A DNA stretch of 64,000 nt, from NCBI RefSeq assembly GCF_034702125.1, contig NC_085869.1, forward strand, positions 16,521,544 through 16,585,543. Reading direction: 5' to 3'. The translations under genes and the position numbers were made by a program. Numbering within the stretch: position 1 is the stretch's first letter; the number at the start of each line of letters is the position of its first letter. Below are positions 1 to 10,326 of this stretch, in pieces. The notes under the pieces are model-generated. The model saw only the letters and a program-made list of their open reading frames with translations, searched no databases and had not been told where the DNA came from. This DNA is from Engraulis encrasicolus. Lineage: Eukaryota > Chordata > Actinopteri > Clupeiformes > Engraulidae.

Positions 1-510
1 CTCACATTTTGGAAGAAATGCATCAACAGCTGGGTCATTAATACCCAGTCTCTTTCTTGTGGCTTTGCAGCCCATTTAATCTTTGTTCAGGTCTAAAATC
101 GTGTCCCTGATATCATTTGACCACTCATTGGTCTTTCCCACGCTGGTGAGGTTGGAGTGTGACGGATTCACTCACACTATGGACTGATTCTACTGATTCA
201 ATGTGTCTTTTATGCATGTTAGTATGTACAGGTGTCTTTAATTCAGATGACAAGTTGATCGGAAGTGCCCATCTGGTCTGTGGGCCCGGAACTGTAATCA
301 GTTGGCAGGGGATCAAATACTTATTTTGCTCGATGAAATGGAAATAAATTAATATATATTCTCTTTAGTTAATTTCTGGATTTTCTTTTTGATATTCTGT
401 CTCTCCATTTTAGAATACATATTATCATAACATTTATTGACTGATCATGTCTTTGTTAGTAGGCAAACCAACAAAATCAGCAAGGGATCAAATACATATT
501 GGACTCACTG
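1..510 (+). mobile_element. Tc1/mariner-like remnant, 3' part
   Basis: The stretch ends with GGGATCAAATACATATT-type sequence and ACTCACTG, and repeats GGGGATCAAATACTTATTTT at about 308-327. This resembles the end of fish Tc1-like transposons (a ...CAAATACTTATTT... block then CACTG). Upstream, 60-150 resembles a degraded transposase C-terminal region, with no intact frame. It is cut by the window edge. Confidence 0.5.
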
Positions 511-2536
511 TATGTCTCGAGGGCCGTCTTATCCAGCCCCCGACATCTTGTTAGTGTTAGTGAAATATGACATGTTTTGTTAAGAAAAGTTACAAATAAC
601 ATTTGCAATACAATCAAGTTATATTTAATTCAGGAGGCCCAGTGAAGGTGGGGTCTGTTGTAAAGGTGGCCGCCTTCAATATAAGCCTAAATTGCTGGGG
701 GAAATCCTGCTCTGTGTTCCTAGTACGGCCGTCGGAGGACTCTGTAAAATATGAAGTGGCCCCTCGAATGAAAATGGTTTCCCACCCCTTGCCTATGCCA
801 ACCGCTACGCCGGCCACATCTGCCTTAGCTCAGCTGCTTTTCATATGAACCCCTCACTCATCGTGGCACAGCCATGTAGTTTTAATATGCCCACCCCAAG
901 ATCCTAAGTGCCCATGAATTTCCACTAAACTGTCAGTGGGTAATTTATTTACTTTAATTACTCCATATAGTTTTTAAGGGCTGAAAAATATATCTTAAGT
1001 TTTCCACAGGACGTATATATTGTCCGGCATGAAATATGATTCTGCGGTTTTTGGATAATTTATGTTTGGGTGTTTTTAACTTGACCTTAATCACTACGGG
1101 AACAATTTAGAGTCCCCTTGGAGCTGGTTAGTGGTCATTTAAAAGTTTTATTCAGACTTTAGTGTAACTTTGGGGAAGTGGCTATACTTCTGTTAGACAG
1201 GATGAGGCCATAATTTGAAATTGTGGAAAGCATTAAATATACATATTAAATGACGCTTGTAAACAGAATTTTGTTTTCATGCCTCGTGCGATAATAGTAT
1301 TATTTTTTTAAAGTGAAATGATGGATTGTTCATAGCACTGTGGGCTATATTTCAGGATATAGGCTTAGTGGAAGTTAGTCTGTTCGTATTTCATAGCTTT
1401 CCAAAAAAGATATTTAATAAATAAACAGTACTGGCTGAAGCATCTGTGAGTAAGATGTTGGCAATAAACACTAGGAGTAGGTGAACCATTACAGAGCACT
1501 CTTTTCATCTCCAGTTGGCTTCTGTAGCCTCCTGGTGAGATGATCAGCCTGTCTCAGCTCAACGGCACATGACAACACCTGTACTACTCTGGCAGGAATA
1601 GGTAAAGCTCACACTGTTTTCATGGCATATGCAGGTCAATCAACTAACCAGCCTCCGTCCTTAGCCATTGTTTTTATTCACTGCACTAAGCGATGGTGCA
1701 TACCTTGGCTGCGGAAATGTAAACTGTTTCCATATTTGTTTGATTTTGATTGATGACATCCCCGGCAGCAGGCGTGCTAGAGCATGCAGTTTGTGTTTTC
1801 ATCTCGTAGTCTTTTCACGTCATTTTCATTATACCAATTGACTCCTCAGCAACGGAGTAAATGCAGCCTGTGTTTCTGGATACTCTGGTGTAAATATGTG
1901 ACACCCTAAATAATGCTTTTGCACAGCGTGCACACATTGAGGAGCATATGATTTGGAACTGTGGAACAGTATGTGATCTTTAGAATGTGTAGGCCAAGGC
2001 CACAACTGGCAAGCTGAGGCAGGTTTTGTCTGAGACACACATGCAAGTATTGACAATTAAGAAAGAAGAAGGTGACGTTTGGTTTCCCAATCATATTGAA
2101 TTATACACTGTGTTTGACACAGTGTGCAAAAGCTCCTGCTGTCAAGCATTAAATACATCCTGGAGCAACTGCTCTGTTGCCATCTTTTCACATCCATGCA
2201 CCGACAGAGAGAGAGAGAGAGATAGAGAGAGTGAAACACTCCCTGCCCTGGGGTGCCCAACTTCAGCTCAGTGCGAATGCCAAGCCCTAATGACAAGCTC
2301 CCGCAATGAGCCCCCAGGTGACTGTCATCCCGCAGTACTTATAAGGCCAAGGAGGAGGATTATCTTCAAAAACCGGGGGGATGGGGCGCGTTTGAAATTT
2401 GAAGAAAGCCTGCAGTGCCGAGCACTATCAGATTTGACAATTTCTTTTCTTGAACGCAGGAGGAGAAGATCAGAGGTTGGGGCTTCAATGATGTATTACA
2501 TTATATATTTCCTCCTCCTGGCATATGCGGGCCCTT
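511..2536. other. edar downstream flank; little recognisable content
   Basis: A degenerate hAT-type MITE fragment lies at about 511-800; it shares CCTTCAATATA, GGGGGAAATCCTG and CCCCTCGAAT blocks with the fuller copy at 9486-9795. The remainder is AT-rich unique sequence with no supported gene and a short (GA)n run at 2205-2232. Confidence 0.5.
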
Positions 2537-2599
2537 AGGTGTGTGTGGTGGCAGCGTAATGGATGATCTCTGCCGCCGCTGTTCTGCATGTGATGTGAT

Positions 2600-2922
2600 C
2601 AGGGCAGGATTAAGACAACCCGGGGCCCCTAGGCTGCAGGTTGCTGTAGCACCCCCCCCCCCCCAGGAGGCAATTTCTGAGACAAAAGACAGTTTCATAA
2701 TTACAAGGTAGGAATTAAGGATGACCTGTTTGCCAACTGTGGAGAGGCGTAATGTTTAAAACTGTACTCCATATGACGGATGCATTTTTCAATATGGCAT
2801 CTTGTCACAATTCTCCTTTAAAAAAAAAAAAAAAACTTTTGGCCAATCGGGGGCCCCCTGGTACATTAGGTGGGGGCCCCTAGGCTGCAGCCATATCTAG
2901 CCTGTGCATTACTCCGGCCCTG
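2600..2922. mobile_element. hAT-type MITE, CAGGGC...GCCCTG termini
   Basis: The termini are CAGGGCAGGATTAAG and ATTACTCCGGCCCTG, imperfect inverted repeats, and the inside contains GGGGCCCCTAGGCTGCAG. A related copy in the opposite sense is at 56558-56815. It contains a C12-type homopolymer and a poly-A run. It lies exactly between two copies of a roughly 63-bp direct repeat (2537-2599 and 2923-2987). Confidence 0.6.
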
Positions 2923-3145
2923 GGTGTGTGTGGTGTGGTGGCAGGCAGCGTAATGGATGATCTCTGGCGTTGTTCTGCATGTGATGTGATGGCTGTAAAT
3001 GATATGCAGTGGGATGAATCAGTCATGAGACAAATGGATGAAATTGTGGAAACAGTTTGCAGTTTGTACAGGAGACAGGAACTGGAGTGCAAGTTGTCTT
3101 TTAAAACGGCTGTCCAATCCATTTTGCCCTGACTATACTCTACAG

Positions 3146-3352
3146 CAGTGTTTCCCAACCTTTTTTGTCTCGCGTACCACCTAAACCTCTTTGTTGTGCT
3201 ATGAGTGCCCCTAATTCATGTTCTATATCGCTTTCTCTGTCCTGATGTGACTGCTCCATACATTTGTTATAATAATAACATCTTTCCAAGTACCCCCTGC
3301 AGTGTGCTCGCGTACCCCTAGTGGTACACGTACCCCTGGTTGGGAAACACTG
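3146..3352. mobile_element. hAT-type MITE with perfect 8-bp target-site duplication
   Basis: Terminal inverted repeats CAGTGTTTCCCAACC and GGTTGGGAAACACTG are perfect over 15 bp. The element is flanked on both sides by CTCTACAG (3138-3145 and 3353-3360), the 8-bp duplication expected of hAT transposition. It is 207 bp, non-coding and likely mobilised in trans. Confidence 0.85.
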
Positions 3353-3360
3353 CTCTACAG

Positions 3361-3870
3361 CAGTGGTTTTCAAAGTGCGGGCTGCTGGGGGGGTGGGGTG
3401 GGATGGTGGTTGGGGGGCGTGTTAGGTTGAAATAAAAAGTATTGCAAAACAAAATCTGCTCATTTGTGCCATAGTCAACACTGCTATTATATTTATTACA
3501 GTTCCTCTTGTAGTTGCATGAATTTAGGGGTGCACTTGTCGACTTATAAAACAATTATTTACACACTAAAAATAGTGTGGTACGATCCATGTCAGGGGGG
3601 TCCTTGACTGGAATCTATTGGTAGGCCTATATGGGGGGCCTTGTCATGGTAAGAGTTTGGGAACCCCAGGCCCTGCTGTGGCCTAACGGTAGGGCACTCT
3701 GTACTCTGCGGCCGACCCGGGTTCGATTCCCGGCCCGGGTCCTTTGCCGGCCCTTCCCTGTCTCTCCCCATTCGCTGCCTGTCACCATCTTCACTGTACT
3801 ATCATAAATAAAGTCAAAAAGACCAAAAAAATATTTTAAAAAGAAAAAAAAAAAGTTTGGTAATCCCTGC
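3361..3870. mobile_element. second hAT-type MITE interrupted by a SINE
   Basis: It starts CAGTGGTTTTCAAAGTGCGG, a common hAT-type terminus, immediately after the duplication of the previous element. The end-like sequence AGTTTGGGAACCCC occurs at about 3652-3667 and again, diverged, at 3854-3870 after the SINE. This is what a SINE insertion with its own duplication near the right end would give. Confidence 0.5.
3671..3853 (+). mobile_element. tRNA-derived SINE (family A)
   Basis: An A-box-like TGGCCTAACGG and a B-box GGTTCGATTCC lie about 35 nt apart, as in a tRNA-derived pol III promoter. A body follows (CCTTTGCCGGCCCTTCCC, CTGTCACC...TCACT) and then AATAAAGTCAAAAAGACC and poly-A. Relatives lie at 52591, 62786, and reversed at 34690 and 57150. 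Confidence 0.8.
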
Positions 3871-4030
3871 TGTACCATACCTCACGGAGCGGAGGAGGCT
3901 GATAAATGATATGCAGTGAGATGAATCAGTCATGAGACAGGAAACAGGAACTGGAGTGCATGTTGTCTTTGAAAACGACTGTCCAATCCATTTTGCCGTG
4001 CCTGTAGGCCTACTCTACAGTACCTCACAA
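3871..4030. repeat. partial duplicate of 2990-3130
   Basis: AAATGATATGCAGTG, GATGAATCAGTCATGAGACA, CAGGAACTGGAGTGCA and TGTCCAATCCATTTTGCC occur in the same order in both blocks. The right copy lacks about 45 bp present in the left. The two copies are separated by the MITE and SINE cluster. Confidence 0.75.
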
Positions 4031-5113
4031 AAGCGGGGCGAGGGGGGCTGATTCAAATGGAGCTATCCTCAAGTAAACTGGCCCTGCGTAGGAGGGAAGA
4101 GAGCCGTGTGTGTGTGGGTGCAGCTCACATTGTAACACTGGAGCCTCTCGTGTCGCTTCTTGCTCTTCAAAAAGCCCTGTCTGAATATTTTTGCCCTCAT
4201 GAATACATTAATGACAGATGTAATAAAGTTGCCATTATGCTCTGTGTTGTACGCACACATGTTCATGCATTTCAAATGAGTACATGGCCTTGGTGGGGGA
4301 GATAGCATGCATCTCTCTGCTGTGTAGTTCTCGACCTGTCATCGGATAGCCATAAAAAATTACGTCCCTTGCAGTAGGCCTACACAGTGCTTCAAGTCGA
4401 AATAGCGCAAGACCTCCCTGTGATTTTCAGTCACTGATGATGAGAGCTATGCGACCATGATGGAGCAACGTCTTTTTTTCAAGATTCGACTCCCTGCCTC
4501 TAAAAGATCCGTCATCTGAAACTGGGGACACAAGGGACTTTCGGTGCTGACGGACAGATGCTTGGAGAACCAGCCTGAGGAAAGATGCAAGAAGAAAGGG
4601 GGCGTAGCAGAGCGTTGCTGTTGTCGAGCAATAGCAGTGTGAGATTCCTTCATTCTGTGGCTCTGCTGAGTTTCAAGCGAAGCATTGTACTCAGCCCATG
4701 CATGCCACACGCATACAGTACAATACAGGGCCGCTGACAACACAGGCTGGGCCTGTGACAAAGACATCTGAGAGGGACCCAAACCCAATACATGCAATTG
4801 AATGAGTATCCAATTCTGGGCCCCCTTTCTCCCTGGGCCTGGGACATTCGTTCCCCTCTGTCGGCTTCCCTGCATACAAACTTAACTCAATATGGGCCCT
4901 ATTAATCCATGCACTGTGCCTGGGTGATTGTGCGGTACCTAGGCTGTGTTGTCAGCAAAACCTCTCTCAGCAGCAGGAGGGAAGCCAGAAAATCTTGAAG
5001 AATATTTGGTTGGGCAGTTCATGACTGTAGTCATAAAGTTTCAGTGAAAGGGAGGATTTTTTTTTTGTAAAGTACAAAGACAACTTAACTTTAGCATTGA
5101 AATAGACTTATTA

Positions 5114-5300
5114 GGGGCGTTTTGGCGCAGCGCGCTAAGCCCCCCACATTTGGGCTTACAGTACATGCCCACGGGGAATCCGGTTCGAGTCCGGCCGGGG
5201 TCATTTCCCGGCCCTACCCCATCTCTCTCCCACAATTGTTTCCTGTTTCCTTTCATACTGTCCTGTCATAATAAAGGCCTAAAAGCCCCCAAAAAATACT
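5114..5300 (+). mobile_element. tRNA-derived SINE (family B)
   Basis: A tRNA-like head (GGCGTTTTGGCGCAGCG) and a B-box GGTTCGAGTCC are followed by the same CCGGCCCT...TCTCTCTCCC body style as family A and by AATAAAGGCCTAAAAGCCCC with an A-rich tail. The head differs from family A, so it derives from a different tRNA or subfamily. Confidence 0.7.
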
Positions 5301-5358
5301 TTAAAAAAAATGTATTAAGACGCTGACAAACATTTTTCTATTTTGTAATTAATACTTC

Positions 5359-5364
5359 TTTATT
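5359..5364 (-). promoter_or_regulatory. edar: candidate polyadenylation signal AATAAA
   Basis: Plus strand reads TTTATT here, so the edar strand reads AATAAA, about 2.16 kb after the stop codon. I saw no other canonical hexamer in this orientation between the stop codon and this point. Without transcript data the assignment is tentative. Confidence 0.3.
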
Positions 5365-7439
5365 GCAATGTGTATGTACAGTAATAAGTTATATATACAC
5401 TTACATTTTGTATTGTACACCTGGTAATGTTTTGCTTCTGTGTTTCTTATATCTACTCTGTTGGGAAAAAAAATACGTTTGAGGTAAGAGAACCTGTTAT
5501 GTACATATTGACCAAGCACAATGAAATGTTATTCACTGATGACTGTTACTCTCTTACACTAAAAAAGAGATATTTAGCAGTGAATACATGGCAAGAACTC
5601 AACATTGTACAAGCTGATCTATTCCTTTACATCACCGGAGTCCTGCTCCTGTTCAAATTCTTTTTTTCTTTTTTTTTGTAACACCTGGAAATTGGCAACT
5701 ACAAACTCTATGAACACAAATTCAATTATTTTTCTAACCATGATAGAAGAGAAAGCAGTTGTACAACACTTGTACCAGTTCCAGGCCTACTGTGCTTGTA
5801 CCTCATGGTAGCTAAATAGCCAGGTACAGCACATGAAACAATGTCAACATATCTGAAGATTTACTAAATTGTACATTTGATGTATATTCATATATTTGTT
5901 ATGATCGCTGTGAATATAATGTACAAGTCTAAAATAATAGCAGAATTTTTTTAACTCAATCACAGGATTCTCTGCATTATGAATAGATTGGGCTATTTCT
6001 CTGCCATACTTGGAGTAGATGCATCAGCAATCAGAACAATGAAATGGTTGTCAACTAGGACACCGATATACAAGTACTATTCCACAATTGCACTCAATTT
6101 TGAACAGTCGTCATTTACAGCTTATCTGAAAATTCATTGCCTTTACAATAAAAGTGGGAACATTGGGCGGCAGACCAGCGCTACTTTGCTTCACCTTTGG
6201 CGTAAGTGCTTCAGCTGCTGCTGCTGCTGCCTCTCGGGTTATACTGGTCGCTTTTATGGCTTTTCCATTTGGGCTTATTAGTTAATTGGGTGCTGGAAAT
6301 CACAGGCACTTCGTAAACCGATAATTTCGGCCAATTATATCCAGCCGCTGCGGCACACCACAGGAGGCTAAGGCACGGGCTTATGAGGGGCTTTCACTGC
6401 TCCATCTCCACGGCAGCACGCCACTATCAGACCAGCAGCATATTATGTGGAGGCAGAGACGCTGACGGCTTTGGCTGGGCCCAGGACAAAGTCAGCTGAA
6501 AAAGGGCCCCAAAGCCAGTACAGACGATGCATTGAGGAACCAATTTTGGGCTCCCTGGGCATGGGACAAGTGACCCCTTTGTCCCCCCCATGTCGGCTTC
6601 TGTGTGTGGAGGCCGCCAACCCAGGAGCTAGAGTGTATTAAGGCAAGACTTCTGGTAGACTAATAACAGCCCAGCTGTGGCAGTAAGTGAGTAAGACCTA
6701 GCTGTCACGTCTTCACTGTATGGTTCATTGTAGAGTGAGTGACATTGTTACACGAAGCACTCAAGAGTAACATTTTATACTTATCCCATATGGTGCTTCA
6801 TGTACTGTAAAGCCTACATACATCGCAAAAAATGGGTATTCACAACAAATATTGGGTTGTGGTAGTCTTTGGCATTGTAATTTAGCATATATCTTCCTGA
6901 GGCACTTCTTTCTTTAAGTTAAGCTGTCTTTGGAGCCTCCTAGTTTGAACTCTGTGATCATGTGAAATGATCTTAGCAAACCGTATAGGCTGCTCAAGTC
7001 AACCACTTCACTGGAGGAATTCGGCACCAACTTTTGGCAGGGAATGTTTGTTGTTTGCCTTTTCTTCTTTTGCCCAATCATGAGGATAACAGAAAACAAC
7101 TTGTGGTTTGCGGGACACATAAAAACCAAAATGGGAGAGAAAGAAACAACTGACAACTTTAAAAAGTAGAAAAAAAAAAGAAAACTTACAAAATAAAATA
7201 GAAAAAAAAAATCCAAAAAGGACTTCATAATTCATTTCAGGCCCAGGCTGTTCTTAGTCCCTAATGAGTTTGGTAACGTGCCGTTACTTCCAGCCTGCTG
7301 TGCAGTCACAGTCAGAGCCAGCAAGGGAAAACAACAGACAAGAAGGCAGGCAGGCAGGCAATGTGTGAGGGAGCGTGCTCCGTATGCACGCCTGTCTCTC
7401 TGTGTCCCTGCCAGGGAGGCCTGCTGCTATTCTTCATGT

Positions 7440-7520
7440 GAAGCGGAGCTGTTAAGGGGCAGGGGGAGGAGGTGGGAGGAGGAGGAGGTGGTAGGAGGAG
7501 GAGGAGGAGGAGGAGGGGGT
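7440..7520 (+). repeat. (GGA)n triplet tract at the start of the edar 3' UTR
   Basis: Purine-rich GGA/GGAGGT repeat on the plus strand, so the transcript carries (CCT/TCC)n beginning about 6 nt after the edar stop codon. Confidence 0.85.
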
Positions 7521-7525
7521 GGTTG

Positions 7526-7878
7526 TTAAACACTGGCACAGCGGGACGAGAGAGGGGGGCCTACAGGGCTGTGGGGCGGCGCTCCTCCTCCGCCCTCCGT
7601 CCCTCCGAGCAGGTCTAAGCACAGGGACTCCACGGCGTCCAGCCGCTCGATCTGCACCAGCTTGGTGAGCAGGTCGGGGATGCTGTAGCCGGCCGTGCTG
7701 ATGCGGTCGAACAGCTGCATGCCGTCGGTCATCCCGCCGATCTCGTCCCGCTTCAGGCCGAAGCTCTCTGCCAGGTGGCGCCACGTCTTCACCACCGCCT
7801 TGTCCGTGTTGTAGGTGGAGCTGAGCATGCGGCTGGTCTTCTCCAGGCAGTCAAAGGGCAGCTCCGTGGGACTCAGGC
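7526..7878 (-). CDS. edar: edar exon 12 (coding part): death domain and C terminus, residues 342-458
   Basis: The acceptor CTTGCAG precedes [14 protein letters not shown]; the frame runs to TAA at 7528-7526. Residues from about 346 to 431 form the death domain that recruits EDARADD. It is nearly identical to human: [29 protein letters not shown]370, Arg375 and Glu379 align with human positions of the same number, known from the V370A variant and ectodermal dysplasia mutations. After Leu-Cys-Leu-Asp-Leu-Leu the tail is a species-specific Gly/Pro/Ser-rich run unlike the human tail. Confidence 0.97.
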
Positions 7879-7914
7879 CTGCAAGGTGGTGCAAGAGGAA
7901 GATGCTCCAGTTAG

Positions 7915-8250
7915 TCAAGTCAAGTCGGTTTTATTGTCAATTTCTTTACATGCACTGGTCATACAAAGAATTGAAATTGCGTTTCTTATTTTCCCATGCA
8001 GACATAGACATAGACTTTAGGTGTGGACATAGACAGTACACATACATTACAGTGTGTATGAGCTACTATGTTATGTGGCTTGCGTACAAATGGGTGCAGA
8101 TGTGTCACTCACTGCAAGGCATGTTAAAATCAACTCGTTCAAATCATGTCTGCATGGATATTTTCTTGATCTACGGTATTGTTATAGCACTTCATCACCC
8201 TTGTTGTTCATGATACATTACATAGTGGTACACCTTAAAAAAAAAAAAAA
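7915..8250. repeat. dispersed repeat tail next to edar exon 12
   Basis: AGTCAAGTCAAGTC followed by TTTTATTGTCAATTTCTTT is the reversed 3' tail typical of a fish retroposon with a (TTGAC)n end. It begins about 36 nt from the exon 12 acceptor, so the insertion sits close to the branch-point region. Confidence 0.5.
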
Positions 8251-8252
8251 AA

Positions 8253-8553
8253 TTCAACTCCAACTCCCATTGTCATTGTGACACAGCACTCCACAGCACA
8301 CAAGTGAACTCTGCACACTGCACACAACGAAATTGCATTTATGCCTCACCCGTGCAAGGGGGCAGCCCTCAGTGGCGCCCCATGGGGAGCAGTGCGGTGG
8401 GACGGTACCATGCTCAGGGTACCTCAGTCATGGAGGAGGATGGGGGAGAGCAATGGTTGATTACTCCCCCCACCAACCTGGCGGGTCGGGAGTCGAACCG
8501 ACAACCTCTGGGATGCAAGTCTGACGCCCTAACCGCTCACCCATGACTGCCCT
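8253..8553 (-). mobile_element. tRNA-derived SINE, minus orientation
   Basis: Read on the minus strand it begins GGGCAGTCATGGGTGAGCGG (A-box-like) with GGTTCGACTCC (B-box) and ends near a poly-A equivalent (poly-A run at 8240-8253 on plus). The length, about 300 bp, and the 5' tRNA-like head support a SINE. It is not the same family as the one at 3671. Confidence 0.65.
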
Positions 8554-9485
8554 ATTGCATGGGCAGAGGATATGGTGGTGTGTCATTTATAATTGACCAA
8601 TGATTGAGTTAGGATTACTATAAGAACCTAGGACCATGAATAGATCACTGTGGCATGAATGTACCTTGGTCAGGAGACCAAGCCAGACCACTTCCAAGTA
8701 ATTGCATGGTTTCTCTTCACTGCTGGTGACAGGACTCCCAATATTAACAATGAACTGTTTATAGCGTATGACTTGTTGTCGTAGAATGACATAAACAAGC
8801 ATGCCACATTGTGAGAGACGCTAGTTGATGTTGTGCCCAGCCTTTCAGATTGGGGCATGATGCAGGAAAGGAGCACAACTAATTTGGGGCAAAATCAGGC
8901 TTAAACCGTGTAATTTGAAGCGGGCACTCCACCAACTTTGTTCTCTGTATTAAAGTGTTTCATTTTTACAAAGCTAAAGTAGAGGAGAGCATAAAAATAG
9001 GCTACATTATTTTCCAGTAACCATTTTATTCACCATCTCCATTCTGAAGTGAATTGTTGGTTGGTTGTTATTTTGACACAACAACAACCGCTCTAGAAAA
9101 TTTTCCATTCTCTCTCTGTTTTTAACAGGGTATGGGTACTTTTGACCTATGCCAGTGCAGAAGGAATACATTTTGTTTATATAACAGAAAGTGAAAAGGA
9201 ACACAAACATGAGACAGGGCGGTGGTGGGAAAGCTCATATCCACAAACAACAGCCTCAGCCTCAGCCTCAGCGTCAGCCTCATTGGGTCGGTGTTAATGC
9301 ATTCAAGAGAGATTCAAGATGCACGGCAGATGTACTGAGATCAGTTCTGGTGGAGGTGCCTCGTCCACATTTTCGGATGCAGCTGAGGATGTTTACCCAG
9401 TGACCCAGGAGAACACTCAACACAGACATTGTGCATATGAGTTCATGACTTGCACTCATAAAGCCCTCATCAGTATACAGCATAC

Positions 9486-9795
9486 AGGGGTGGGGAACCT
9501 ACTGTATGTCTTGAGGGCCATGTGCGGCCCTTGAGCCCGTTTTATCCGGCCCCCCAATACAATTTTAATGTTATGTAGCTTCACATGAAATATGACATAC
9601 AGTATTTTGTAATGGAATCTCAGAAAATACATTTGCAGTACAATTACGTTATATTCAGAAGACCTAGAGAAGGTGGGGCTGCCTTCAATATAGGCCTTAA
9701 GTCCAGGGGGAAATCCTGGTTTGTGTTCATATTACGGCCCTCGAATGAATTTGAAGTGCCCCCTCGAATAAAAAAGGTTCCCCAGCCCTGGTATA
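9486..9795. mobile_element. hAT-type MITE, CAGGGGTGGGGAACC / GGTTCCCCAGCCCTG
   Basis: Imperfect terminal inverted repeats sit at both ends, in the style of hAT elements. The interior shares blocks with the damaged copy at 511-800. No intact frame is present. Confidence 0.6.
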
Positions 9796-9909
9796 CACCT
9801 TTACACTGCCAAGCTGGTACTGCCATGAGTGGCACTGTTCAACGTCACCATTAAATGGATGCTGTTGTACAGTACACAGGTAGGCCTATTAATTAACATT
9901 ATTATATGG

Positions 9910-10262
9910 TTGTGACGTCATCTGTCGAATGCTCCATTCATTTCAACGGGGCTCCCCAACGTTCGGACGTCTGTTATTTTTCGATAACGGACGGGTTGGT
10001 CTATAACAGACCGCTGTCAATGGCAACAAGACTTTTCACTGCTAAAGCGACTTTTCAACAAGACTCTAATCAGCTGCTGTGATAGACAGCACCCGTTGTC
10101 CTGGCTACCGCTGTCAATGGCAACAAGACGTTCACTGCTAAAGCCACTGGCTTGTATACAAGTCAGTGGCTAATGTTTCATATCACTCCGCAGGGGGTCC
10201 GGTCTTTTGTCACTCTAATCAGCTGCTGTGATAGACAACACCTGTCCTGGCTAGCCTACCTA
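9910..10262. repeat. small interleaved tandem duplication
   Basis: CTGTCAATGGCAACAAGAC with TTCACTGCTAAAG occurs at about 10013-10045 and 10109-10142; TCTAATCAGCTGCTGTGATAG occurs at about 10064 and 10215 with the following AACACC/CAGCACC and TGTCCTGGCTA. The units directly precede the large array. Confidence 0.7.
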
Positions 10263-10274
10263 GCTGTTGCCTAG

Positions 10275-10275
10275 N
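10275..10275. other. ambiguous base (N)
   Basis: The only N in the window, 52 bases before the large array begins. Confidence 0.99.
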
Positions 10276-10326
10276 GGTGTCCCACAACGGCACTGTTTTG
10301 TTTTGCGCAGCAACAATCTTAACATT

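Larger units (their letters stand above)
5345..7525 (-). other. edar: probable edar 3' UTR
   Basis: This is the transcribed-strand continuation past the edar stop codon with no convincing coding frame. It begins with a CCT/TCC triplet-repeat tract (plus strand 7440-7520). The only AATAAA on the minus strand before the next SINE is at 5364-5359, so I propose an end near 5340. The stretch at about 6455-6590 resembles sequence at 4725-4860 and 55830-55960, so part of this UTR would be transposon-derived. The 3' limit is inference. Confidence 0.3.

Noticed and set aside
2026..2538. 170-codon plus-strand open frame
   Set aside because: Contains an Arg-Glu run from (GA)n, no domain, and composition like the neighbouring non-coding flank.
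3671..3853. Possible tRNA genes at pol III-like A and B boxes (also 5114, 28091 and 62786)
   Set aside because: The heads do not fold into a complete cloverleaf in the sequence as read, and each is followed by a SINE body and A-rich tail.
4447..4879. 142-codon minus-strand open frame
   Set aside because: Overlaps a degraded transposon-like repeat shared with 6455-6590 and 55820-55978; no domain seen.
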